A stretch of 64,000 nucleotides of DNA from Paralvinella palmiformis (Eukaryota; Annelida; Polychaeta; Terebellida; Alvinellidae). A program made the translations under genes and the position numbers. Positions within the stretch are counted from its first letter, which is position 1. Each line of letters starts with the position of its first letter. Shown here in pieces: positions 11,050 to 24,440 of the stretch. The notes under the pieces were generated by a model. It made no database searches, was not told the DNA's origin, and worked only from the letters and a program-made list of their open reading frames with translations. The stretch lies in contig JAODUP010000270.1 in the NCBI GenBank assembly GCA_025642065.1, positions 441,001 through 505,000 of the forward strand. The letters are read 5' to 3'.

Positions 11050-13473
11050 TCTTCATTTATTATAATTCATAAGAATGTATAAGCAACATATCTAAGTTTT
11101 TCGCTGCTGCCAGATACAGTAATCCAGCAATATTTTACCATTGCTACCTTCCTATGTATAGTAAACCAAAAATTACCAGTTAGTTGCTATTGCCAAGTTT
11201 TATCTTGTATATTGTATACTCAGTATATTTTTACAGTACCTACTGAACATTGTTTGGATCTGACTGTAATACAGTGTCGGTGTAATATATGTATGGGAAC
11301 ACTTAAGTGCTACTGATGGGGAAATATTCCTGTCTACTTCGTATTATAACACAACCCCAATAGAACTTTCTAAGCCAAGAAAACTCTGTTGGTACGTTTA
11401 ATGATATCTAGATAACTGTGTGATCTATAGTTAATTTCCACCTGTTAAGTGGAAAATATTTAACATACAAGTGCAAGTAGATCAGGTGACAAAATAGCAT
11501 CTTGTTATAAACGCTTGATCATATAGATCTCAGACAGCACTTAACAGTTTCCAATTCATACTGTATTGTGCAGCCTTATACCAGATACCATTTCTATAAA
11601 ATTAATACTACTGAAAGCATTGGATCATCCTAGTTGCTTATTTATAAACAAATTGTATTGTATTGATGTCGTGCTGCATTATAACATTTATATGCAACTA
11701 ATTTGTCATCTGTTGTCTGATACTTGATGCATCCCATGCTCTCTGAAAAAGACGTTTCTTGTTTCCGCACTCATCATTCTACTGTGATGCATGGTTAGGT
11801 CTGTTCCAGTGATGGCTATAAAACACTAAACATAAGGGCTTTCTGTTTGGTTCAGCAGCAGTATCCAACTCTTTAGTGAATGCTGGAATACCCTCATTAA
11901 TTGTATCATGAGACAGTTGCTTCAGTGAATCTACTGAGTGCACCATCAAAATTACTGATGCGTAACTTCTTACCTGAACAATAACACTGCACTCACAAAA
12001 TAAGGAGAAAACGCCAATGCATGGATACATACACTTTGCCCAGACAGCCACATTAATTAACTGGGAGTAGTTGGTGTTTTCTGACCTAGCTGAAAATAGT
12101 TCAGCTGGATTATTATCATCGGGGTTATAAGCTAGACAGCCTCCGATTGGCCAGTTCTAAATTTAGTTCAGGAATCTTCCGAATGAAAAGGAACATTGAT
12201 GGTCAGTTCCAATTCTGGACTTAAAATTTGAATTTTATTCAGAATTTAGAATTTGAATTGATGAATTTGGAATTGATAATGTCCATAAAAATAATTTACC
12301 ATTTAACTTCTTTACTTAAAAATAAGCAATAACATTATTTGTTGCTAAGTTTTCCCTTTCTGCATTTTTCTCCCTCATAATAAGTGTTCTGCATCATCAC
12401 CATCATCACCTATCCATATGAGAGTATTTCCTGTATGTTAACACCATGAAGCCTTAATTCATTCACGTTTAGTATATGTACGTTATCTTTATCAGTTAGC
12501 TGTGTACATCCTTTTCATCATCCTATTATTCACTTCCTGTCTATCCACAGTCTGCCTTCCCATATTTTTTTCAATGGGTTCACCTCCTGCTGCACCTGGC
12601 AAGAGATATATATGGTGGCACTGGCTCAGAACATCAGCACCTAAGCATCCTTTATATCATATGCTTCTATACATCAATAAATTAATATGCATGAAAATTA
12701 ATATACAAAAATCTACACCTGCACACATCAAAACATACATAGACTTATATATATATATGTTTCGACTACTCATCAGTCTGTGGGTGTCAGCTAATCTTCT
12801 TTTAGTCTGTGACAACTGTGTCATGCCCACAGGGAAGTGGTTGTATGTAGGCTACATACAGAAAGCAGAAGCACATACAAATATTAAAATTTGACCTCAC
12901 AGTAAACAACATGTGCATGTGGTAGGTTAACACGTATACAAGATAACTACTTTGACACCGCAGTTTACATTCAGCAGTAATTTGCTGTGGTTTAAAGGAA
13001 ACCTATACATAAGAACATTTTGACACCACAGATGCTGATCTCAGCTTCATTCTGGGTTGGAATAGCTAAACAAATCTTACCAATATCAAACGTATGGACA
13101 GAGGTCTATCAGGTCTGGCTTTGCAAGGTGTTGTCTAAAAAATCAGGCCTTTTATAGACTCTTGGTATATCAACCAGCATAACAGTTTGTTGAACACATG
13201 TCAAACTTGAGTTGTGTACACTACCTACATATGGAAGCAGCAAAGTGACTGCGGTGGAATCTAAATTAAAGCACCTATACACCTAATCTGTTTGACCTAT
13301 AATTGAGAACACCTGATTTCAGGCAGATCTCCAGTACTGCCAATGACATGTAGTGATTATAATAGCTATACAGCCAACAATTTTGCAGTAGTGACTACAG
13401 GCTGATAACATATGGCACCACAACATACCTCACCTTTTACTGAAATTAATCTGATTTTGAGCCACCCATTGGA

Positions 13474-13524
13474 TGAAATATTTACACAGGGTCTTCAAAT
13501 TGAAGACCCTGTGCAAATATTTGA
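13474..13524. repeat. Near-perfect 25-bp palindrome
   Basis: Centred on 13499, the inner 14 bases of each arm (CACAGGGTCTTCAA and its complement) match perfectly. The outer bases continue the symmetry with about three mismatches. The centre is a single base. It lies about 410 bases upstream of the PRMT6-like coding start. Confidence 0.7.
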
Positions 13525-13935
13525 AGTTCAAATGATGACTAGTTTTGAACTAATTATCTGATTATGTGAATAAAAAAGAGCTGTCCGTGTTTTATTTGTA
13601 TCGCCTACCATGTTACTGTTTGATCAGCAGTGGATCATAAATGGGTAACTTTTAAAAGTAATATATCCAGTTGATTTCCTTATAAGCATTTGCCATTCTC
13701 GTACTTTGTGAAATTCTTTATACGGAACGTTAATGTCATTCATGTGTTTTTCTATCATATAGAGTTAACCTGTGATGTGTTTTTATTTTGTGGGATTTTG
13801 TGTTATGAATTATTTTGTGTTTCTGCCAGTTTACCAGCCTCATTCTGAGTAACGTGGAACAGGATTGAATTGTGACATCGATTAGAATCAAAATGCTGCA
13901 TGATCAATAAAATGCTGTTTATTTTGTTACAGATT

Positions 13936-15852
13936 ATGGATACAGCCAACCAGGATGACTATTTTTTAAGTTATGAGGAAGTGGAAGTTCATAAATTAAT
14001 GCTGAAGGATCAATCTAGAACGAAGGCCTACCAGAAGTTCATTGAGAGTAATAAGGCTTTATTTGAAGACAAAGTTGTGGTTGATGTTGGCGCAGGGATT
14101 GGCATACTGTCGTTATTTGCAGCCAAGGCTGGAGCAAAACAGGTGAATCATGAGTTCGAAAAAACTTGATGTTCATTTCTTCTTACACAGTAGCTGTTGT
14201 TTGTCAACTGAATAGGTTCTGGCAGTAATATTCTTGTCATATTCTGTTTTAATTACATTATAAATATAATATGTGTTATGTAAATATATGTTATGTATTT
14301 TTCATCATCATCATTATCATAAATTGTAAATGTTAGATATAGTTCAGATGCAATGATGTTCAAAGAACATATTCTTTGAAGATGCTCTATCAGTATCACG
14401 AGTACCCTTTGACATCATATGAATATCGATACGCATTAACTGAACATATCAAGAATTGAACCTTCCAGTGTTTGTGATACACCAGAAAATTCCACTCAAA
14501 ATGTTCACTGCAATACTAGCCCTAAAATCTGTTAATTGACTGCAAATTAATCAAATACACATTACTGAATGCTGCTGATTTGGTCATGAAATTGTAAAGA
14601 ATATTGGGATAATAGAATTTTTTTTAAGTGGCTGTAAAACATAAATCATCATCACCTAGATGATCCAGAGCTGAGGCTAAACAAAATAACCATCCACTTA
14701 AGTTTTGAGTCATGATGCACATGATGATGATGTTTGATTTTTTACACCCACTTTTGTGCACAAGGTAGGTTAAATGGGCTGAGCAACCTCCAAAGGTAAT
14801 GAAGTGAAGTCAAATATGAAATAACCTTCAGATATGAATTTCTTAGGATATGTCTGGATCTCCCCCCCCCTTTCTCTCTCTCTCTCTGTATTTGTGTGTC
14901 CCTTTTTACCATTAGCATTAAGCTGTCACCACAATTAGATAATTAACTTTGTTTCTTTCATAACAATTGGTGTTTGATGTAAATAGTTATCACTTAGATT
15001 AACCTTCATTACATACAGGTCTATGCTGTGGAAGCAAGTGGCATCCATGAGTTATGTCGAGAGGTAATTGCGAAGAATGGATATGCCGATAAAATTACCG
15101 TATTACATGGATGCGTAGAAGATGTAATACTTCCGGATAACGTCAAAGCTGATGTCATTATATCCGAGTGGATGGGATTTTATCTGCTTCACGAGTCCAT
15201 GCTGAATTCAGTAATTATTGCTCGGGACAGATTCTTGAAACCGGATGGTGTCTTGGTACCATCGGCAGCCAATCTCTACATTTGCCCAGTCTCGATGACG
15301 GATTTCTATAACAATAACCTGCGATTCTGGAACAGTCTCTACGGCTTCAATTTTTCACCGGTGGCATCACATGTTAAGCAAAAAATGCTCACCGCCCCGC
15401 AGATTGAACTCCTGGCCAAAGAACAGTGCCTTGCAGAGCCGGAAAGGGTCCTCAGTCTCGATTTGAAATACGTTGATCGGGAGGATGTGCGTAAAATATT
15501 CAGCCATGTTAAATTCCGGTTGACAAAAAATGGCCTCCTCCATGGGTTGGCCTTTTGGTTTGATGTAGAGTTCGATGGTGATGTGCCTAGTCTGTTCAGT
15601 ACTGGACCAAACTGCGAGGAAACCCACTGGAAACAGACCATAATAATGTTGCCAGATGCTTTACTGGTGAACAGAGGTGAGGAATTTGAGTGTACAGTCT
15701 TAGCAGAACAATCCACTGAACACCCGAGGAGGTATAACCTCAGCATCGAGGTGCCTGAAGATGTTGAAGAAGATGAGGCCGAGGTTGGTGAAGCTATGAA
15801 CATGATTAGTGAAGCCATGCAGCACTGTGATGAACAAACTGATTTTTTATGA
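13936..15852 (+). CDS. PRMT6: PRMT6-like type I protein arginine N-methyltransferase
   Basis: Two coding exons, 13936-14142 and 15019-15852, joined in phase 0 (donor GTGAAT, acceptor TACATACAG), give 346 aa. The ATG lies three bases after a good acceptor (TTGTTACAG, ending 13932), so an untranslated first exon upstream is likely but not located. Visible: the N-terminal YFxxY...HxxML motif (residues about 8-22), SAM motif I VVDVGAGIG (about 50-58), post-I YAVEAS, the double-E loop SEWMGFYLLHESML with both glutamates, and the THW loop THWKQ. These residues are all those a class I PRMT needs, so the enzyme should methylate arginine in nuclear proteins using SAM. YAVEAS, the lack of an SH3 domain and a length near human PRMT6 (375 aa) favour PRMT6, but the middle of the catalytic domain also resembles PRMT2. 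An acidic tail (about residues 315-330) follows the beta-barrel. Family is certain; the exact orthologue is not. Confidence 0.9.
14722..14841 (-). mobile_element. SINE family A 3' fragment in the PRMT6-like intron
   Basis: Reverse-strand match to the family A body (CACTTTTGTGCACAAGGTAGG, CCTCCAAAGGTAATGAAG, AACCTTCAGATATG) next to a GAT-rich tail at 14722-14731. A C-run and (CT)n tract follow at 14861-14887. Confidence 0.6.
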
Positions 15853-15861
15853 TGAAACTGC

Positions 15862-15867
15862 AATAAA
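15862..15867 (+). terminator. Proximal poly(A) signal of the PRMT6-like gene
   Basis: AATAAA lies only 10 bases after the TGA stop. If used it would give an extremely short 3' UTR. A second AATAAA at 16611-16616 would give a 3' UTR of about 780 bases. The sequence does not say which is used. Confidence 0.4.
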
Positions 15868-18520
15868 TTATAAATGCGTTCCAGCTTTGATTTTGGAGAG
15901 TATGTGAATGTTGTTTTGTTTACTCACATCATAAGGAACAGCTTATACTCTGTAACCAAATTTTTGGCATGTTCCATTTTCTGACATGCCACAGTCCTGT
16001 GTTAGTTTTCATATATTTTGATGAAATTATGTTTAAGCTGTTTCTAAGCTTGCTTTCTACCCCGACTATCTACTACTAAACTGACTTCCGTAAAATAAGT
16101 AAAAGACAGCAATATAAAAGAAGAAAGTATTTATTTCCATATTCTGTTGTGATGTTTCACTGTAACTGCCAATTCATGCATAACATGCAGTTTGATATAC
16201 TGCCAGAAAGGGCACAAAAATAACGTTTTTAATTGTCCACTCCATCTTTACTAAATTGTGGTTCAGTGATGGACCAAGAAATATAATAATAATATTTTAT
16301 TTAGCACAACTTCAGCGGCTCTAAGACTACTTTCTTTATATTACAGTTATTCAGTCTTATACGGGTCTTATTGAGTATTTAGTACCATAAAGTGTTAAGT
16401 AAATAATCTGGCCAATATGCTTTTCTTTGAATGTAAATACATTTCTTTGATCGACTCTTTTTTGTAAAACACAAAATAACCACTTTAGCTAGTTTTGGTG
16501 CTGTATTAAATTACATTAACAATATCATTGTTACATATCTGTTTTAATGAAGAATTTTATAATACTCTTGAAATGGAGAATCGGGTGATATGTATGTCAT
16601 GCTGTAATTAAATAAAGAAGATGGGGATAATTTGTAAGTATATAAACATATCTTGTAAGACCCAGTCTCAAAAGGTAAGAAAGTGCACCAGCTTTCTGTT
16701 CACCGTACAAGATCCTGTTTCACAGATCCGAAGTACTGTGTGATGGCATTGCATTTGAATGAATGATCAAAAGTATTCTAGGGAGACTGCTTCAGTCTTC
16801 AGCAATGTATCAATATATGAATAGAAATATTTGTGAACATCAGCCCCCAAGCTGCGGAATAAGTTGTTTGATCATACTTAACTTGCAGCAAGTACAATAT
16901 AAGTAATTAGGTTCTTAAAACCCTTTTTTTTCAATTTACTTCAATAATATTATTAAACCACTGCGTTTTTGTATAAAATGTCCTTGTGCTGTGTTGACCA
17001 GAATATATTTTGATTCTGTTTTCACTGTAAAGTACCTTTCGGCAATTAGCATTCATTAAGGTGCCATATAAAATATGATTATTATATTTTGTTGATTTTC
17101 ATCATGTCAAGATTCTTGTATTTATTTATATCCATATTACCATGTTTCTGTCAATACGTCACTCGTTTTCCTTTAAAGTCATCCAGATATTCACACGAAT
17201 CTAAAGTCTGCAGTTAGTTTTGAAATTTTAGATCCATCAGCTTTGAGACAGACTGAAGGATACACATATGAGAAATTGGGGGATGAATGTATCAAAATAA
17301 ATGCAAATTAACGATGACTGTTTATTAGTTATTTACTACATAATCTACTGTAACGCACATTTCTTGCTGACTGTTATATAATATTTGGGCTTTGACAGCG
17401 TCATCAGTTATAGGTTCAAATACTGAAAGTGAATTATCATCTGTTGTTTTGCACTTTGAGACCAATCAGCTGATTGATAGGACTCTTTTAAAGCCTCAAA
17501 CTGTAGATTTTTTAAATATATTATTTAGTCTAGTGAAGTTCTGGTTTTTAAAAGATTTATGAATAATACATTTATACACATTATTATTAAATTATACTGC
17601 TATATAAAGCTTTGTATAATATTATTATACTTCCAAACTCTTTTCACAAAACCTGCCATTTTATAGTGTCTATAATATTATGTATCAAGTCAGATGCTTA
17701 ACTGATGCATTTATTAAGTATAGTCTATTTTTTATGGAAACAATTCTTATACACAATGATAATAAAAGTTTTTTTTTAAAGCTGTAGATATATTTTTGTT
17801 AATAGCAATAAATTATAATGCATTTATACACCTTATTGTTTAACTATACTGTGATATAAATCTTTGTGTACTATTATTTTTATTCTTCCAAACACTTAAA
17901 AAACACATTTTATTATTTCTATTCTAGTATAACGAACTCAGACACTTAACAAACACACATTTATTCAGTATCGTCTTGCTCACAATGTAGTAGAATGTAC
18001 AGAGACAAGTCTTGTACATAATGATAATAAATAGCTTATCCTTGCTGAGACATGTTTTTGCAACATGGTGGAGAATTTGACTCTGAACTATGTACAATAT
18101 AATAAACATCTGATAAAATTAATCAACTCTAATTAAAACACGACTGTGTGCAGATGGCTCTTGGTTAGAGACATAACTAAAAGGAAGTTCATCATTGGAT
18201 GATTCAAGACCGACTCCTATAGTCATTTATTTACTACAAAAGATAAGTGTTTTAATGGGGTTAGATCTTATAATGAGAGAGGTACGTGTTACAGTCCCAT
18301 ATATCAGTGCATGGGGAAACTTACTTATAAAGGTCATCAGCATCACAGACACAATAACATATCACAGGAATTTTATTGTTCATGAAAAACAATATGACAA
18401 TTATCGGTGTAATAATCTATTGTAAACAAACCACTTATGAAAATGGAGTGATAAACTAATTTGTACAAAGATTGTGGATGTATTTTAAATCACAGATAAA
18501 GATTACTTTGAAGTCTGAAT

Positions 18521-18557
<37 letters not shown>

Positions 18558-18611
18558 GAAAATTTAAATACTGTACTTTACATAATTCACCATCCCTGTA
18601 CTGTGCTTTCT
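15868..18611. other. AT-rich spacer between convergent PRMT6-like and DRC4 genes
   Basis: No coding exon is visible. The stretch holds possible 3' UTR of the PRMT6-like gene, a non-LTR 3' tail at about 16.66-17.09 kb, and an (AT)n run at 18524-18553. The remainder is AT-rich DNA without recognisable features. Confidence 0.6.
16660..17090 (+). mobile_element. Non-LTR retrotransposon 3' tail, copy 1
   Basis: Matches the remnant at 31358-31790: AACATCAGCCCCCAAGCTGCGGAATAAGTT, CTTGCAGCAAGTA, GGTTCTTAAAACCC, then a 3' UTR that ends in AAGGTGCCATATAAAAT with a short ATT-rich tail. The coding part is broken. Confidence 0.55.
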
Positions 18612-18617
18612 TTTATT
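18612..18617 (-). terminator. Poly(A) signal of DRC4
   Basis: AATAAA on the minus strand lies 17 bases beyond the TAG stop. As with the PRMT6-like gene, this would make a very short 3' UTR. Further AT-rich candidates lie downstream. Confidence 0.4.
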
Positions 18618-18633
18618 TGGTATGTAGAAAAGC

Positions 18634-21285
18634 CTATGTTGGAGCTGAAACCAGGCCTGCTGGACCCTGCCCAAGAGCCTGCCCTCCAACTGTACTTTCC
18701 AATGGCTTAAAGCCAAGTTCTTCTATTGGCACACCGAACTGTGTAAGCTTTGATTCATACGTATGGAGTAAGTCATTGTGAGCCTGAAATGTATAAATAT
18801 AACAATGTCTTAATTTTGATAAGCGCAACTTTTCAGTATTTTAATATTCCTACTGACACCATTCCATAATAATTAAAGTATTATGCCCGATGTAATATCA
18901 TTGATACGATGAAAACATGTTGTTCATTTGCAACAATATTGGGTATAAAAGGCTCCTGGCTCTGTTATGTCGTGTTAATGTAATTATTTCTAGAAATGAT
19001 ATAATTATAAATATAAGTTATATCATTGCATATTTAAGTATAATAATAGAGAAGAAACACAATAAGAAAACCTTTAACACCTCATGCAAACACAATCAAG
19101 ACATGCTACCATGGATACACATATGGCTATGATCATGCACACACAAAAACACACACACTAAGACGATTTCAATATGTGGTCATCAAAATGTGAATACTTC
19201 TGTCCATTATAGTATGTATGATATATATGAGATTATCGATTGTGTACTGTACTTGATATTACTACTAGTGAACGGCCTACTACAGCCTATGTACACAATA
19301 GGTTACTTTTAATATTATTATACCTATAGCGTTATTTTGTTGTTTCTCTATAACCCGATAGAGCTGTTTTATGTCATACCGTCGAACGATGAAAATAATA
19401 CGAACGGCTTGATGCTTACCTTGCAAACCCTCGCCAATTCGTACTGCAGGTCCTTAATTGCACTGTTCTTCGAGTCTAGAACATCTTCAAGTTTCCTCGT
19501 GACCACAGTCAGTGCTGTAGGATCAAGATTTGAGGCAGACAACACCTCGTTAAGCTGGGCTTCCTTCTTCTCCAAGGTATCGGCCAGTGCACTGAGTTTC
19601 TTCTCCAAGAGCAGATTCTTGAAATTCGACTTCTGCTGAACTTCGTGGATTGCTTTGACGAACCTCTGGTAGAGATCATCTCTTTCAGCCTGAACCTTTT
19701 CAAAACGCTGTTCTAGCACTTCATGTTCCCATTCCAACTCCTTATATTTTTCCTGCATTACTTTCAGTCTGGCCTTGGTGCTCTGGGATAAAAACGCAAA
19801 AATGTTATATTAAATGTTTTTTAAACATTTCCATTCTAAGTTGGCCAATACTAAAGCAATTTCTTTTTTAAGTGCAGTAATGAAATGTATACTACTAACT
19901 GCCAGTGATTGTTTATCCTTGTCATAATTCGACAGTTGTCGTCTAAGTTCTTCCACCTCCTCTCTCGCCTTCTGTAATGGCTCAACAAGACGTTTGTTTT
20001 CAGCCATGATCTCTGCCATCTGTTTCTCAAGACGTTCTTCTTTCTTCTTCATCTCCTCAACTTGTTCCTAAAAACACAGAAGAGAGGATGTTTTAACTGT
20101 ACATCAAGATTGGTCGGACTGCGATCATGTCTAGTGAGGCAACAACTCACAATTAATGGTAACAAATTTAAAATTACATGGTTGGTTATTCACTAACAAC
20201 ACAATTTACAAACTATAAAGCTCTTGATGTACCATTCACACTTAATTGAATGAAACAGTTAATTCTTTTTAACTGTCATGCTTGAAACTCAGTTAATGGT
20301 TGAAGTAAGTTGAAATGTGTTTTCTGGTATTTTAATTTCTAACAAAAACTAAGTTGAAAATTAAGAGAATTCCTCTATCTGATCACAACACACTAACCTC
20401 ATACTAACCTTTAATGTATTGATCAAAGCCAGATTGTTGAGCGTGATATCATTGTAATAGTTCTTGATGTCACTGAAAGCTTTCTCGTGGTTCTTCATCA
20501 ACGTGTTGATCTGGCTGTTTTTTCTTTCTTCTATTTCATGGATTTCGGTTTTGCGACGGAGGTCCAGCTCATCACGAAGGGTGCGCATCTTTTTCTCGTA
20601 CTTCTGTTCAATTTCTCTGGCTTGACGTTCAAAATCGGCTCTCAGATCAGTGATCTGTTCATCGTTGGTCTGTTAATGAAAAAAAAAATGGTTTGATTCT
20701 GTAGATCAAATTGTAAATATATATTGTTAAACAAAGGAAAGAGTTTAAATGAATCCACAATATTGTGGGTGTGTGTGTTACATGTAGATATATTTTGACT
20801 GGTTTACCTTCTTCAGATTCTTGACGACATCTTCATGAGATAGTTCCTGTTCTTTCAACTCTCCTTTCAGAGCCCTTTTGTCAGAACGGAGCTCCTGCTC
20901 GCTTTGTCTGTTTTCTTTTTGTGCAAGTTCGAGAGCCGCTGCCTTCTCTGCCTTCAATTCAGCGATGTTGTTTTGATGCTCGTAAAGCAAATGTTTGACC
21001 TTTTGCTTGTAAACCTGTAAAACAAACCAGAGGTGGGTTGCTAATTTCAGACTATAGATCCAGGTCTGAGAAGATGAAGCATCGCTGCTGTTACCGGTGG
21101 CAACCAGACAACTCTGTGTGTCACGCTGCGTCACTATCTCAGACTTGCCGTACTCAATTGATCCATACAGTTAAAGTAGATGACTGAAGGTATTTATGGA
21201 CTAACTGCACCACTTAACGAATACCTTTCACTATATTATTCCCATCCTTTGACAGGGATATTCATAACAAGCATAGAATTCTTTT

Positions 21286-21328
<43 letters not shown>

Positions 21329-23958
21329 TATATGTTTTGTACACTAACAGCTATTGCATTTCTTATTTGAATTTATTACTATAAGATGTCTTATTGTTTA
21401 GGTACTGTATCGTGGTAGAGTTGGCATCGCATAACAGATAGTGAAGTTGGCCATAGACCTTTATCAGCCAGGTTCAAAGTCCAACCTAAGTATTATGTCT
21501 GAAGAGACTTTTATCTCTAACTTCACTTCATTGACATTGGAGTTTGCTTGGCCTTTTAGTATACAGTGTACACAGAAGTGGCCCCAGACCACAATATTTC
21601 CAGTATGAAGATGGTCCTTATGGTTAGTTTTCAAACAATATATTAGTTAAGCTAGTGATCTTGTAATATAATTTTATATGGTTATATAAACAACAGGCTT
21701 GTATTTAAGAACTCAAATCCAGTGATGTTTTAGTTGGTATAAAAAGTTTTGTCTCACATGAAGATTTACAAAGACAAGTTGTGAAATGTAAATAAAGAAT
21801 AATATCAAATTTTATTCATGAATATGAAAAGATGTAATGTTTAGATTCAGATAAAATCTTACACAGTTTAATAGAATTAAATAATATTTATGTCTGAATA
21901 AGAAAAAACAAATTAATGTTTGCTATTTAGAGAAACAATGGAATCATTATTCCTTTCGGTGATTCATTTTTAAAATTATCAACATTTCATATTTGAGACT
22001 TCGCAGTTTGTCAATTGATCAAATCCACATAATTAGCTATTATAATTTGACCTTCGGTCATCTATATTCAATTTTGTTTGGAAGTATTTGTAAATAGAAA
22101 AATATCATAATGATGGTATCATTTCTACCAAGATTTATGTAATGTTTTATGAACTGATTAATCATACAATCTTTATGTCCAGCTGAACACCTGAAACTTT
22201 TCAGCCTTTTATGAAAAAATAAGAAATCACTCTAATATTTCATATACATCCAGTTCTGCCTGATGATACCAAGCTACTAGACTGTAGAACATTTACTACA
22301 TAATATCTGGTCTTTGCTAAAATTATCTAAACATTTCTAATTCTTCTGGATTGGCCTATACTATTTTTCAATATTTATTACATAACTTTGTGACAAATTT
22401 TGTGAGGTTTTTGAACACTTGTGATCAAAGAAAGCCCCAAGTTACCAACATTTAGATATTGCCAAATATTTTGTCTGTTTAGTTTACTTGTGATTTTTGC
22501 CATTAATGTGGGTTGTTCAGTAATAGCATATGCTGTTAATGTTAATACTAATTCTGTTCTAAACTTTAGACTGCTCAATTTTGATATACTACTGTCTCCA
22601 AATCGGGTAAAGCCAGAGTTTATTATATGTTTTTATAAATTAGTTTATATTGTTAAAGGGATGACGAAGGTATGGCAAGGGACAGTCTTCTGATCAATTG
22701 CCAGGAACATATGACAATTAGGATGACAATATCAAAGTGTCCCAGCAGAAACAAAATTTAAGTACATAAATACAATATGTGAAAGAAGACAGACCTTAAT
22801 TTCAATCTGATGTCTCTCCTCTGCATCCTCCATCTCCCTGTCTTTGTTACGTAATTCTGCTTTCTTTTCCTCCAGCTGACGTTTTGTTATCTCCCAAAAC
22901 GTGTTAACTTTATCTCTCTCGAGCTGGAAGTAATTTCTTTCCTCGCGCTCACGGTCCAGTTCCTCTCGTAACCTCCCAACATGCTGTTCTAGCTATTGAC
23001 AGTGAGGAAGTGGTGGTAGATGATAATATTATTGAAATAATCTCAACACAGTTGCTATTATTATTATTATTACTATTTCACCGACACTTGGTTCACATTA
23101 TGTACCCGTGGCAGTCTTTTAGCTACAACGCCATTCAAATCAGTGGTCAGAAATGCAATTCCATCTTTACGTTAAAACATTGCATTGTCATAGCAGTCAT
23201 AGGTCAATATGCATTAAACAAAACAATTTTTAGATAGTTTGCTTACTTGCTCTTTAGTCATCTCTTCTGTAGATACTCCATCTATGACAGTTGGAGTCTT
23301 GGACTTGGCAGACTTCTTTTTCCCTTTCTTCCCCCCTTTTCCACCCTTCTTCTTTGGAGGCTGTTTATAAAGAAAACAATACATATGGAATACAGATCAC
23401 ATCTGACTGAGCTGTGTCAATCCTAGTGACTCAGCTATTTAATACATAAAGACAGACTAATTAACCTGTTCTCTCTGATAATTGCTCTCTGATGTAAACA
23501 CACATGTGCGTGCGCACACACACAATATTAAAATATGACATGATAAAAACTCATCATATAATGAAAGGTACATATAAACCATAGGCTGGGGATAACACAA
23601 AAACTCACTTCAACTGTGAAATTTTTCATTTGCCTTTGAATTTAATTGCTATAAACTGGCTACAGTTATTTTGTCCTATTTTCTGCTTTCCCTTGAGAAC
23701 CATCTTCCCAAGTTACTTTTATCATTGCCTGATAATAATGGTGTAGTTATTTGTATAATGTGATTTTTGCATATTTTCCACAAAAAAATGGATTGAAGAA
23801 TTTTACCATGTAACAATATTGGTGAAGATCATTTGGAGGACAATATAAATTAACATCTTTACCATTTAAGCAACTGATTTCACAGATCTGCTGGTCAGTA
23901 GTTAATTAACATTGACTTGATTGTTAAGTTAAATGACATTAGTGAATAAATATAAAGA

Positions 23959-23994
<36 letters not shown>

Positions 23995-24403
23995 GAAAAA
24001 AATAATAAAATGATTTCAGTTCTTTGTGTCGGCTCCAGTGGTCTAGTGGTTAAGCTTGTTGCACTTTGTGCTAAAGGGTGGATTTGCTCTGACCAGCAAA
24101 GATCACAGGTTCGATGTTTCAACTCAGAACATCATGGGTGGTTGACCATGTTAAATAGCACTGCCGTCTCTACTGAATTCCTTAAAAAATGGGGACGTTA
24201 AAGATCCCCTGAGGATGTAAGACACTCTGTCAGTAACCCCCCTTGGGGGTATTTTGGCTCCATCTTTCCGTACTGCTCCCCTGTGCATGTTTATGGACTA
24301 TTCACCATTGGTTGCATTCACTCACAATATAAAAAGACTGTTCACCCTTTATTGTTATTTGTCCCTAATAAAAGGGACTAGTTGCCCTTGTTGTGTTATA
24401 TAA

Positions 24404-24440
<37 letters not shown>

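Larger units (their letters stand above)
1..13932. other. Gene-free repeat-rich stretch upstream of the PRMT6-like gene
   Basis: No ORF here has coding character or family motifs apart from retrotransposon remnants. The stretch contains a foldback MITE, SINE copies of several families, a decayed non-LTR element, a TIR element and (AT)n tracts, all listed separately. A non-coding first exon of the PRMT6-like gene may lie near the 3' end. I see nothing specific in 5,400-6,290, 7,310-8,380 (apart from a hairpin at 7560), 10,280-11,010 and 11,050-13,470. Confidence 0.6.

Noticed and set aside
12502..12894. 130-residue open frame with a hydrophobic start
   Set aside because: Composition is low complexity and AT-driven (IYIYM, KINIQKS), with no family motif, splice context or codon pattern. 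It looks like chance.
15339..15863. 174-residue open frame on the minus strand
   Set aside because: It is the antisense shadow of the PRMT6-like second coding exon; its serine-rich content follows from the reverse complement.
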